Shown here: positions 8,700 to 16,754 of the stretch, in pieces | Layout: each line of letters starts with the position of its first letter | How positions within the stretch are numbered: the stretch's first letter is position 1 | DNA from: Paludibacter sp. | GTDB lineage: Bacteria > Bacteroidota > Bacteroidia > Bacteroidales > Paludibacteraceae | Direction of reading: 5' to 3' | Length of the DNA stretch: 42,750 nt | NCBI GenBank assembly: GCA_029973975.1 | Contig: JARKQF010000072.1 | Span: forward strand, 1 to 42,750 | Program-made: the position numbers and the translations under genes | Notes under the pieces: generated by a model | The model's database searches: none | Told to the model about the DNA's origin: nothing | The model's input: the letters and a program-made list of their open reading frames with translations, nothing else

Positions 8700-10778
8700 T
8701 TATTTCAGCCACTTGTCGAGCCAGGAGGCAAATGTTCTTTGCCACAAAATGCCGTTTTGCGGTTTCATGATCCAGTGGTTTTCATCAGGATATACGAGTA
8801 ACTGTGCCGGTACGCCTCTTAATACCGCAGCATTGAAAGCCGCCATACCTTGTGATGCCAGGATACGGTAATCTTTTTCTCCGTGTGTTACTAAAATCGG
8901 GGTATCCCATTTATCAACCAACAAATGTGGAGAATTGGAGTATGTACGTTGTGCCACAGCATTTTCCTTATCCCAGTACGGACCACCCATATCCCAGTTG
9001 GCAAACCACATTTCTTCGGTTTCGAGATATTGTTGTTCTAAATTGAAAATACCTGCATGAGCGATGAAAGCTTTGAAACGTTTTTCGTGGTGACCGGCTA
9101 ACCAAAACACGGAAAAACCACCATAACTGGCTCCCACACAACCTAAGCGGGTTTCATCCACAAATGGTTCTTTTGCCACAGAATCTATGGCAGATAAATA
9201 ATCCTGCATGTTTTGTCCGCCATAATCGCCGCTGATCTGCTCCAGCCACTCCTGTCCGAAACCCGGTAAACCACGTCTGTTCGGCGCTACGATGATATAT
9301 CCGTTAGCTGCCATGATCTGTAAATTCCAGCGATACGACCAGAACTGACTTACCGGCGATTGCGGTCCCCCCTGACAATATAATATTGCCGGGTATTTCT
9401 TAGCCGGATCAAAATGAGGCGGATAAACCACCCAGACATGCATCTGTTTGTTATCAGTCGTGGTCACCCAGCGTTGCTCTACCCTGCCCATCTCCAGTTC
9501 ATCCAGTATTTCTTTATTTTCAAACGAGAGTTCCTGTTCCGATCCGGTTCCTTTGTTGACAGCATAAATCTCGTCCGGTTTACTCATCGAACATTTAACC
9601 CCAATGAGCACATCGCCGGCAGAATAAACGGATTTATAATCGTGCATACCCGATGTCAGTTGTTTGATTTCTCCGCTTTCGATGTCGGCACGATAAATTT
9701 GTGAAACAGCATGCCATACGCTCACGAAATAAATCGATTTACTGTCTTCAGACCAGGCCAGCGATTCCACATGCTGATCGAAACTCACCGACAAGTCTTT
9801 CTTTTCGCCGGTGGCGATATTCATCAGGAACAAGCGGTGTTTATCAGCTTCATAACCATCGCGCTCCTGACTTTCCCAAGCTAACCATTTTCCATCGGGA
9901 GAAAACACCGGATTTAGATCGTAACCCTGCATTCCGTTTGTGGCATTCGTTGTTGAGCCACTTTCTATCTCATAGAAATAAATATCAGAGTTAGTAGACA
10001 CAGCGTATTCTTTACCGGTTTTCTTGCGGGAAGTATAAGCAATAATTTTCCCATCGGGACTCCAGGCCAACTGTTCAATTCCACCCATAGGTTTAACCGG
10101 GCTTTCGTAAGGTTCTCCTTCGAGCACATCCTTTTCTCCGGAAATTTTCTCTCCGTCGAAGTCAGCAACAAAAGGATGTGGAGCCGAACTTACCCATTCA
10201 TCCCAATGCTTATACATCAAATCATCGGCAATAACACCTGTTGCCTGAGGTAAATCAGGATGCATGTCTGTCACTGTATTTTTCGTCTTTACATCAGCAA
10301 CAAAAAGAATCTTCTTTTCATCAGGAGCAAACATAAAATCGCTGATACCTCCTTCTCTATCGGTTATCTGCCTGCGTTTCTTCCCGTCTTCACGCATGAT
10401 CCAGAGTTGCGAACTACCACTTTCATTGGAAATATAAGCGATATGTTTGCCGTCGTTCATCCATTTGGCTGCATTCTCACGGGAAGCAGTTTGCGTCAGT
10501 TGCTTTTTGTCCGACCCATCTATATTCATGACGAATATCTCGGTATTACCTTTATTCTCCTGAATGCTGTAATAGGTTACAGTATAAAGTAGTTTTGACT
10601 TGTCGGGAGAGAGATTGACTCCTCCGATGCGACCAAAAGCCCATAATACCTCGGGAGTCAGAATACCATTTTCAATTTTCGGCTTTTGTTTACCGATTAT
10701 ATCTGTTTTTTGGGAAGAGTCACATGATGATGCAAGAAGGGTTGCGGCCATAATAGAAATGATTAAAAAACGATTCAT
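8700..10778 (-). CDS. Prolyl oligopeptidase (S9) family serine peptidase, lipoprotein (692 aa)
   Basis: Exported peptidase related to acylaminoacyl peptidase and dipeptidyl peptidases. The signal peptide ends in a lipobox (LLASSC, Cys19). Residues about 45-425 form a TolB/WD40-like propeller with repeated SPDG and S.D.K turns (LAWSPDG, VFSPDGKWLAW, LAWSEDSK). Residues about 440-692 are the alpha/beta-hydrolase domain. The triad can be placed: Ser551 in GASYGG, Asp636 in HGEKDYRI and His668 in DENHW. The oxyanion region is CQGGPQ (468-473). It cleaves short peptides, probably in the periplasm or at the cell surface. The upstream region carries a TACATTTG -7 element. It lies 69 bases before the ECF sigma gene on the same strand. 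Confidence 0.93.
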   Translation of the reverse strand: MNRFLIISIMAATLLASSCDSSQKTDIIGKQKPKIENGILTPEVLWAFGRIGGVNLSPDKSKLLYTVTYYSIQENKGNTEIFVMNIDGSDKKQLTQTASRENAAKWMNDGKHIAYISNESGSSQLWIMREDGKKRRQITDREGGISDFMFAPDEKKILFVADVKTKNTVTDMHPDLPQATGVIADDLMYKHWDEWVSSAPHPFVADFDGEKISGEKDVLEGEPYESPVKPMGGIEQLAWSPDGKIIAYTSRKKTGKEYAVSTNSDIYFYEIESGSTTNATNGMQGYDLNPVFSPDGKWLAWESQERDGYEADKHRLFLMNIATGEKKDLSVSFDQHVESLAWSEDSKSIYFVSVWHAVSQIYRADIESGEIKQLTSGMHDYKSVYSAGDVLIGVKCSMSKPDEIYAVNKGTGSEQELSFENKEILDELEMGRVEQRWVTTTDNKQMHVWVVYPPHFDPAKKYPAILYCQGGPQSPVSQFWSYRWNLQIMAANGYIIVAPNRRGLPGFGQEWLEQISGDYGGQNMQDYLSAIDSVAKEPFVDETRLGCVGASYGGFSVFWLAGHHEKRFKAFIAHAGIFNLEQQYLETEEMWFANWDMGGPYWDKENAVAQRTYSNSPHLLVDKWDTPILVTHGEKDYRILASQGMAAFNAAVLRGVPAQLLVYPDENHWIMKPQNGILWQRTFASWLDKWLK

Positions 10779-10803
10779 AAAACAGGTATTTGAGATTTAA
10801 ACG

Positions 10804-10811
10804 CAAATGTA
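10804..10811 (-). promoter_or_regulatory. -7 promoter element of the S9 peptidase gene
   Basis: On the minus strand this reads TACATTTG, a full match to TAnnTTTG, 26 bases before the start codon at 10778. A correctly spaced TTTG -33 element is not visible, so only half of the promoter is supported. Confidence 0.4.
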
Positions 10812-11189
10812 ATGAATTTCCGCAGAAAAACATATACCACATTTGTCACAAAGTAGTGAATAGTGAATAGCGAATCAGGAGTTGAAAATTAGATCCTTCG
10901 CTGCGTTCCCTTAGATCCCTCACTTCCGTTCGGGATGACAACGACTCAGTAAGGTCAAATACCGTCGCACTATCTTTCTATTTATTATTAGATTCTTTAC
11001 TGCGACGGTTCGGGAACTACAGCACCCGTCGCTGTAAAAATAGAATAGTTTTTGCAGACTTCTGCCGACGGGCAATATTAATAAAGTGAAAATTGTCATC
11101 CCGAACAGAAGTGAGGGATCTAATTTTCCACTCCTGATTCGCATGATTCCCTATTCCCTATTTATTATTCGCTATTAGTTATTCGTTAT
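10812..11189. repeat. Non-coding region with a large imperfect inverted repeat
   Basis: This stretch between the divergent S9 peptidase and methyltransferase genes holds no credible gene. A 31-base arm at 10911-10941 is repeated inverted at 11093-11123 with one mismatch. A further arm pair, 10871-10896 and 11116-11141, is also inverted (CGAATCAGGAGT.GAAAATT type) with one mismatch. The left side has about 22 extra bases (10897-10918) that partly duplicate GATCC. Between the arms, ACCGTCGCA (10961-10969) pairs with TGCGACGGT (11001-11009), and GCGACGG (11002-11008) can instead pair with CCGTCGC (11026-11032), giving alternative hairpins. The right arm is partly repeated at 39305-39326. It looks like a non-autonomous dispersed repeat. 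Confidence 0.75.
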
Positions 11190-11221
11190 TTTGCGTTTTA
11201 AGAAATGTATAATTATCTTTG
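11190..11221 (+). promoter_or_regulatory. Bacteroidetes-type promoter of the methyltransferase gene
   Basis: TTTG at 11190-11193 and TATCTTTG at 11214-11221 match the -33 and -7 elements with a 20-base spacer. The ATG follows 21 bases after the -7 box. This is the best-formed plus-strand promoter in the window. Confidence 0.65.
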
Positions 11222-11242
11222 TTTCGAAAATAGAATAATTAT

Positions 11243-11848
11243 ATGACAGACCATTTTGCACACCGGGCAGCCGACTGGGATCAGCCTTCAAAAATAAAGA
11301 TGACGGATAAGTTTGTTGAAGAACTGCTGCTTAACCTGGATCTCAAATCTGACTGGAAAGCGCTCGAGATAGGCGCCGGAACCGGACTTGTCGGGCTCAA
11401 ACTCCTTCCGTTGCTGAAAACCGTGGTTTTCGAGGATACTTCTCCAGCCATGCTGGAAGTGCTGAAATCGAAATTAAAGGGTGACGAACTGGTAGAATTG
11501 GTACAGGGCGAAATCTTCGAATATCAGAAACAGGATATCGATCTGGTATTCTCCTGCATGGCTTTTCATCACATACCTGATTTGGACAAAGCCTTGTCAC
11601 ATCTGGCATCTGTTACAAAAAAGAATGCTTATGTTGTTATCGGTGACCTGATTGAAGAAGATGGATCTTTTCATCGTTTCGAACCAATACCACACAAAGG
11701 TTTCAATCTGAAAGCATTATCCGGGAAATTCAAAACTGCCGGTTTTGAGGTGAAGAATGCCTATATTTATGATACCCTAGAAAGAGAAAGAATTGAAGGA
11801 AAAATATCAGCTTATGAGCAATTTATATTGATTGCACAAAAAATATAA
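11243..11848 (+). CDS. Class I SAM-dependent methyltransferase (201 aa)
   Basis: Small cytoplasmic methyltransferase of the Methyltransf_11/25 type. Motif I is ALEIGAGTGLVGLKL (about residues 46-60), which binds SAM. The acidic motif II is VFEDTSPAML (about 68-77). The region after it, LVFSCMAFHHIPDLDKALSHL, is the usual post-motif that ends strand 4 and starts the next helix, and VVIGDLIEEDGSFHRF follows. No substrate-specific domain is present, so the acceptor is unknown. It is a single-gene unit with its own promoter, and it converges with the last gene of the PUL, from which it is separated by a shared hairpin. Confidence 0.88.
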   Translation: MTDHFAHRAADWDQPSKIKMTDKFVEELLLNLDLKSDWKALEIGAGTGLVGLKLLPLLKTVVFEDTSPAMLEVLKSKLKGDELVELVQGEIFEYQKQDIDLVFSCMAFHHIPDLDKALSHLASVTKKNAYVVIGDLIEEDGSFHRFEPIPHKGFNLKALSGKFKTAGFEVKNAYIYDTLERERIEGKISAYEQFILIAQKI

Positions 11849-11885
11849 CCTATGCAAACAAGCAAGCGATGCTGGTTTACATAGG
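11838..11885 (-). terminator. Intrinsic terminator at the end of the PUL
   Basis: CCTATGCAAAC (11849-11859) and GTTTACATAGG (11875-11885) form an 11-bp stem with one C/A position that becomes a G-U wobble in the minus-strand RNA, and a 15-base loop. On the minus strand the stem is followed by TTATATTTTTTG. It begins 17 bases after the GH109-like stop codon and overlaps the stop of the convergent methyltransferase gene. Confidence 0.6.
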
Positions 11886-11902
11886 TAAATGCACGTCAAT
11901 TA

Positions 11903-13381
11903 TTATTCGGCCAGTTTCAGACCCGTCAGTTTATTCCATGCTCCCCTTGTAAAATCAGGGATCTTCACAGGAGCTGAATTATTTCTAACCGAAACTTCTG
12001 TCAGTTCAACCAGACAAGACCATTCGGCTGCATCATAGACATCCTGATCTAAAGGCAAACCATTACGTAAACAATAGATCAGGCGATAGTCCATAATAAA
12101 ATCCATTCCACCATGACCACCCACCTTTTTTGCCTGCTCCTTGATTTTCGTAACAAATGGAAATTCATAAGCGTTCACTACCGAATCGCAAGCCTCTTTT
12201 GATAATGAATGATGTGCATTGGGTTCAAATGCCAGTTGCATGGTTGGATATTTTCCTGCAAAACCTTTTGTTCCACTAATTGTGTGAATACGGCTATAAG
12301 GGCGCGGACTTGTTACATCATGCTGAATCATAATGGTTTTCCCTTTTGCGGTTTTAATCATGGTTGTATTCATATCGCCCATTTTATACACTTGTTTAGC
12401 TTCCGGAGAATCTTCTCCATATCTGTCCTTTGCATAATTACTCATGCCAAACTGATCCGACGACATGGACACAAGATAATCCATTTTATCTCCGCGGTGG
12501 ATATTCAATATCTGGCAAACCGGTCCTAATCCGTGAGTCGGATAAGCGTTCCCATTGTGTTCCTGATTGTATTTCAATCTCCAGAAATCATAATATCCCG
12601 AAAGTCCGGGTCGCTTCTGTTTATCTCCCTGCCCAGGCGTTAACCCCGGATTGTAGGAAGATTCTTCCGATAATCTTTCGTTGAAATTAAGGCTTCTCAA
12701 ATCATGGATATAAGCGCCCTCCACATGCACTATTTCCCCGAACAAACCTTGTTGCGCCATATTCAGCGTTGCCATTTCAAAGAAATCGTAGCAGCAATTC
12801 TCCAACATCATGCAATGTCTGCGGGTCTTCTCTGCCGTATTAACCAACTGCCAACATTCGTCAATTGTCATTGCAGCAGGAACTTCTACAGCCACATGCT
12901 TCCCTTGTTCCATCGCATAAACCGACATGGGTGTATGCGTTCTCCAGTCGGTACAGATATAAACAAGGTCAATATCATCACGCTCACAAAGTTTCTTCCA
13001 ACTGTTTTCATTTCCTGTGTATTCATCTGCCTTCGGTAGATTTGCCTCTGACAATACCAATTGCGCCCCATCCAGATTGTACTGTTCCATATCACAAAAC
13101 GCCTTGATTTCAACACCCTCAAGATGCGTAAATCGCTTTACCGCATTTATTCCCCTCATTCCGATACCAATGAACCCGACCCGAACCACAGGTATCGGCT
13201 CGCATTTCAAGAGCAAAACATCTTTCTGCTCTTTCGGCCGGACAGGTTCGTTGTAAACAATCATTTCACCTGCAAAGATGAAATTTCCGGACAACAGGAC
13301 GAATCCGGCAATAATTGCCATCTGGATTTTTATCGAATGTAAGAAATTCTTTCTCATACAAGGATGACTACTGGGAACCAT
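11903..13381 (-). CDS. Gfo/Idh/MocA-family protein, GH109-like (492 aa)
   Basis: Exported NAD-dependent protein related to glycoside hydrolase family 109, whose members cleave alpha-N-acetylgalactosaminides by a redox mechanism with bound NAD. The Rossmann motif is [12 protein letters not shown] (about residues 66-77). [17 protein letters not shown] follows, typical of GH109 and other Gfo/Idh/MocA members. The C-terminal domain has [12 protein letters not shown], with the histidine conserved in GH109. A signal peptide is visible from the second methionine (start 13357: [10 protein letters not shown], then [14 protein letters not shown]); either this ATG or 13381 may be used. No twin-arginine motif. 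It is the last PUL gene, 5 bases after the T9SS beta-helix gene, so it is co-transcribed. Specificity for GalNAc is not shown by sequence. Confidence 0.78.
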   Translation of the reverse strand: MVPSSHPCMRKNFLHSIKIQMAIIAGFVLLSGNFIFAGEMIVYNEPVRPKEQKDVLLLKCEPIPVVRVGFIGIGMRGINAVKRFTHLEGVEIKAFCDMEQYNLDGAQLVLSEANLPKADEYTGNENSWKKLCERDDIDLVYICTDWRTHTPMSVYAMEQGKHVAVEVPAAMTIDECWQLVNTAEKTRRHCMMLENCCYDFFEMATLNMAQQGLFGEIVHVEGAYIHDLRSLNFNERLSEESSYNPGLTPGQGDKQKRPGLSGYYDFWRLKYNQEHNGNAYPTHGLGPVCQILNIHRGDKMDYLVSMSSDQFGMSNYAKDRYGEDSPEAKQVYKMGDMNTTMIKTAKGKTIMIQHDVTSPRPYSRIHTISGTKGFAGKYPTMQLAFEPNAHHSLSKEACDSVVNAYEFPFVTKIKEQAKKVGGHGGMDFIMDYRLIYCLRNGLPLDQDVYDAAEWSCLVELTEVSVRNNSAPVKIPDFTRGAWNKLTGLKLAE

Positions 13382-13386
13382 AATAC

Positions 13387-14982
13387 TTATTTCACAAATT
13401 TGAATGCATATCCTTTTACTCTCACAACATAAGTTCCCGACGGCAATCCGGCTATACGGACAGGATTCAAAAGAGATTGAAAAGATGATTTTACTTTTTG
13501 TCCTGATGAACTATACAAGCTAATCTCTGCATATTCTTCATCAAATCCGGCCAACTGAACAGATGTACCTCTATCTAAAAGAATAATTCCTTTATGCGGA
13601 AGATTAAATGAAGTACATAAATCCGAAGTACTTCCCTCACCATTAATCTCATACGAACCTACAGAAGCCCATGTGGATACACGACGTTTCAAAAGTTGAT
13701 CATACGCAGGAGCAAACATCCAGCTTTCTATAGTCTCCCGGGGGATAACGCATAAATAACTGTTTTGGATTGCGATATCGTTAGATGGTAACAAAACACC
13801 TTCAGAAGTAGGAGTTGAAGTTGTCAAAGGACTTGAACCCCATTCTTTATAAACAATATTCCGGGGAGAAGATGATAATTTAGCATCACTAAAATTAACC
13901 CCGAAGTTATTTAATTCCGAAAAGATATTATATCCTAAAAGAAGAAGCGAATCTTCAGGTAATGTAGCGGAAGATGAGCTACCCATTGCAATATCACTAA
14001 CCAGACTTCCGTTTTGATTCAGATTATTTCCAAACAAGGCACCTCCAAGTTCTAATCTTCTACCTGCAACGTTGACCATTGCCATTTGTGTCGAAGAAGC
14101 TGTTGTTGAGATATTGCCGACCATCGTACATCCAATTATACGGGTATAAGCATTATTCGAAAGACTCAAATTGGACACAAGTGTACCGACTGCATTACCT
14201 TTATTTCCGGTCATGGTACAATTACGTATTTCCACACATGAATTATTCCCTGTCTCGGTTGCAGAAGAATTGACAAAAACACAAGCTCCACCGGCGTATG
14301 TATTATTACCTTCAAAATAACATGCATCAATAAGGGTTTCCTTAAACGGCCAAATTGAAACAGCCGAACCTCGCCGTCCGAAATTATTTATAAATTTACA
14401 CTTCCGCACGGTCAATGATGTTCTTCCTGCAACGGGACAAATTATTGCGCCCTGTATTGAAGAGCCTGTTGTGATATTATTTACATAAAAAATATTGTCG
14501 CGAAATTCGCAATTTTCAACAACGACAGTACCGTGATTGATATACAATGCCCCCATATTAGCTGATATATAATCATTCACACAGATATTTTGAAATGTCA
14601 CGCCCCGGATAATAAAATAATTTGTACCATACCCTTGCGATCCATCAATCAAAATATTGATCCGTTTTGGAGAAGCGGCTTTGAAACTACCATCAAAAAT
14701 AACATTTGAGGATAAATTTGATGCATCAATTGTCAAAGATGCATTTGTCTTAAGTTTCACTCCGGTTTCAAAACAGATAACCTGCCCGGCCAATTCAGGT
14801 GCGAATGTTATCACATCATCCGCTGTATATTTTTCGATACAGTATTTCAGGTCTCCTTTATTGGCACGTCCTACACCCGCTGACGATGTTACCGGATTAG
14901 TATTTGAAACAATCCATACCCTGTGAGCATATCCGTGCAAAAAGAGACAGCAAAACAGTCCTATACTTATAATTACCCTCAT
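13387..14982 (-). CDS. T9SS-exported parallel beta-helix protein (531 aa)
   Basis: Secreted protein with a signal peptide ([19 protein letters not shown]). The middle is a right-handed parallel beta-helix: repeated short turns such as VEVENC-type rungs ([47 protein letters not shown]). The helix is preceded by a CSLREAI-like entry region ([24 protein letters not shown]) and closed by VGSYE, as in choice-of-anchor-Q proteins. The last 75 residues form a T9SS type A sorting domain ([14 protein letters not shown], then [22 protein letters not shown]). The expected location is the cell surface. Closely related to the next gene upstream (15050-16627), probably by tandem duplication. Catalytic residues cannot be named; it may bind or cut polysaccharide. 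Confidence 0.82.
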   Translation of the reverse strand: MRVIISIGLFCCLFLHGYAHRVWIVSNTNPVTSSAGVGRANKGDLKYCIEKYTADDVITFAPELAGQVICFETGVKLKTNASLTIDASNLSSNVIFDGSFKAASPKRINILIDGSQGYGTNYFIIRGVTFQNICVNDYISANMGALYINHGTVVVENCEFRDNIFYVNNITTGSSIQGAIICPVAGRTSLTVRKCKFINNFGRRGSAVSIWPFKETLIDACYFEGNNTYAGGACVFVNSSATETGNNSCVEIRNCTMTGNKGNAVGTLVSNLSLSNNAYTRIIGCTMVGNISTTASSTQMAMVNVAGRRLELGGALFGNNLNQNGSLVSDIAMGSSSSATLPEDSLLLLGYNIFSELNNFGVNFSDAKLSSSPRNIVYKEWGSSPLTTSTPTSEGVLLPSNDIAIQNSYLCVIPRETIESWMFAPAYDQLLKRRVSTWASVGSYEINGEGSTSDLCTSFNLPHKGIILLDRGTSVQLAGFDEEYAEISLYSSSGQKVKSSFQSLLNPVRIAGLPSGTYVVRVKGYAFKFVK

Positions 14983-14996
14983 TACAATGTTTTAAG

Positions 14997-15040
14997 AAAG
15001 AGAGACTTCAAATGCACATTCACAGATAAAGTCTCTCTTT
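14997..15040 (-). terminator. Hairpin between the two T9SS beta-helix genes
   Basis: AAAGAGAGACTT (14997-15008) and AAGTCTCTCTTT (15029-15040) form a perfect 12-bp stem with a 20-base loop. On the minus strand it starts 9 bases after the stop of the 15050-16627 gene and ends in CTTTCTTAAAA. It stands 14 bases before the start codon of the next gene. It can act as a leaky terminator or as an RNA-stabilising element that lowers expression of the two downstream genes. Confidence 0.65.
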
Positions 15041-15049
15041 TATACTTGA

Positions 15050-16627
15050 TCAATATCTGAATTTAATATTTGAGATCAGACCCTCGTTATCAACTATTTT
15101 AGCTAAATAGATTCCTTTAGATAAGCCTTCAAGTGAGAATGCAGACACGTTAGTTACTCTACGAACATGTTGACCTGAAAGTGAGATAATATCGACTTGT
15201 TTAACCGATGTTGATATATGCATCATATTATCTAACATCCAGGCATTAACAGCATTTGTTCCAATAATTTTTTCAGTCGACGTAACAGGAACACGAGCAT
15301 CCTCATACGCGCCAATACAAACATAATTATCTGAGCGTGTCACCCCACGTTGATCTACAGGAGTAGCACCCAACCAGGTTAAAGAAGCTGAAGGAATAAC
15401 TTTAACATACTGACTGTAAAGACTAATATTGTCCGTAGGAACCATCATCCCGTCAACCACTGGTTTAACCAATGGATTTTCAGCCCAATCGGTGTATTTT
15501 ACGTTGTGTGTAGCATCCAATTTTTCTTGTGTTATAGGAGTAGCGTAATTACGTGGACTTGAAAAAATGTTATAGCCAGTCAACACCAAAGAATCTTCGG
15601 GCAGAACGGTTGCCATAGCAGAAGCAAATCCTATTTCGTTGTTAAGCGTCGGTGGTGTAGCCTGATTATAGTTCCCGGCAAAAAGATTACCGGCAAGGTG
15701 CATTCTCCGGTACTTGGTTGCCACAAGAGGAATTTGAGCTGAACTACTTAAAGTTGTTGTATTACCAACCATGGTGTTATTATATAATTGCATGTATGGA
15801 CCTGTTGCAGGCGCTTCGCTCAGGATTAAAGACCCGAGTTGGTTTCCGGTATTTCCGGTAAGCACATTGTTTCGAATTATTACGGTTGATTCTCCTCCTT
15901 TTGTTGTACCTGAAGTTAAGGAATAAATACATGCTGCTCCTGAAAGAGCAGAATTGTTACTAAAGTAGCAGTTCTCAACTACGGTGAAAGCCATTGGCCA
16001 CAAAGTAACACTAGCTCCTTTACGTCCGGTATTATTAATAAAACGACAACCTTTCACAATAAGGTTATTCTTAGTAACTGAGGCTAAAATCGCACCCTGA
16101 ACATATGAACCACTTGAGGTTGAAGGGCCATAAAAATCATTATCAATAAAATCACAGTTTTCTACATGCAAAGAACCGTATTTTGAATTAATACAACCCG
16201 CTTCTGCATTTGTTGTCGGAGAAACAATCAGATTCTGAAAAACAATATTTTTAACCGTAAACACTGTAGCTGGATCTGCATTATTTGGCAAACTACTGAA
16301 GAAACACAAAATATTATTAATCGGAGTAGCAGCTTTTCCACTGGCATCGAATATAACTTTCGATGTAAGTTCAGAAGCATCGATTGTCACGCTTCCTTTT
16401 TTTAGTTCCCAGGACGTCTCAAAGAAGATTGTTTTACCAGCCATAACCGGAGCAAATTTAATCACGTCATCAGCATTGAAATTCATCAATGCATGTTGCA
16501 GACTACCTTCAAAAGGAGTTCCATTGGTGGAATTGACGGGATCATCATACTCAACAACCCATTCTACACCCGACGCCATGCCAAAGCTCAACAAAAGAGC
16601 CAACATAAAAATAGTAACTTTTTTCAT
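15050..16627 (-). CDS. T9SS-exported parallel beta-helix protein, paralogue (525 aa)
   Basis: Same layout as its neighbour: signal peptide (MKKVTIFMLALLLSFGMASG), entry region (GSLQHALMNFNADDVIKFAPVMAGKTIFFE), beta-helix rungs (LHVENCDFIDNDF, LIVKGCRFINNTG, TVVENCYFSNNSA, VIIRNNVLTGNTGN), closing VCIGAYE, and a T9SS type A sorting domain at about 455-525 (VDIISLSGQHVRRV, then LEGLSKGIYLAKIVDNEG). The two proteins align along their whole length with many identical blocks ([23 protein letters not shown]). It has its own upstream region of 127 bases with the paired 11-bp motif also found before susC, so it probably starts a separate unit under the same regulator. Role unknown: surface glycan binding or depolymerisation. 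Confidence 0.82.
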   Translation of the reverse strand: MKKVTIFMLALLLSFGMASGVEWVVEYDDPVNSTNGTPFEGSLQHALMNFNADDVIKFAPVMAGKTIFFETSWELKKGSVTIDASELTSKVIFDASGKAATPINNILCFFSSLPNNADPATVFTVKNIVFQNLIVSPTTNAEAGCINSKYGSLHVENCDFIDNDFYGPSTSSGSYVQGAILASVTKNNLIVKGCRFINNTGRKGASVTLWPMAFTVVENCYFSNNSALSGAACIYSLTSGTTKGGESTVIIRNNVLTGNTGNQLGSLILSEAPATGPYMQLYNNTMVGNTTTLSSSAQIPLVATKYRRMHLAGNLFAGNYNQATPPTLNNEIGFASAMATVLPEDSLVLTGYNIFSSPRNYATPITQEKLDATHNVKYTDWAENPLVKPVVDGMMVPTDNISLYSQYVKVIPSASLTWLGATPVDQRGVTRSDNYVCIGAYEDARVPVTSTEKIIGTNAVNAWMLDNMMHISTSVKQVDIISLSGQHVRRVTNVSAFSLEGLSKGIYLAKIVDNEGLISNIKFRY

Positions 16628-16720
16628 AACTTTTTTTTTAATGAATCACTTTCATGATCCAAGTTAACAATACATTAATTTTGCTGTAAATTTAAATATA
16701 GTAAGTATCTCCCCTTTAAT

Positions 16721-16753
16721 AATATTGTTCATATTATTATTCAGTTTTGTTCA
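16721..16753 (-). promoter_or_regulatory. Candidate HTCS operator, copy 2 (paired 11-bp motif)
   Basis: AATATTGTTCA (16721-16731) and AGTTTTGTTCA (16743-16753) are direct repeats exactly 22 bp apart, read on the plus strand. The same pair, with the same 22-bp spacing, lies upstream of susC at 30771-30803. They lie 94-126 bases upstream of the start at 16627. AraC-family regulators bind such direct repeats two helical turns apart. TAAATATA at 16693-16700 (minus strand TATATTTA) could be the -7 element, one base off consensus. An AATAATAT/ATATTATT palindrome surrounds the first copy and overlaps the putative end of the GH3 transcript. Confidence 0.6.
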
Positions 16754-16754
16754 A

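Noticed and set aside
10920-11144. 74-codon minus-strand open frame inside the inverted repeat
   Set aside because: It is made mostly of the repeat arms, has no recognisable domain or promoter, and fits a chance frame through a palindromic element.
16476-16667. 63-codon plus-strand frame crossing the start of the T9SS beta-helix gene
   Set aside because: Mostly antisense to the signal-peptide region of the sense gene and without a promoter or domain.
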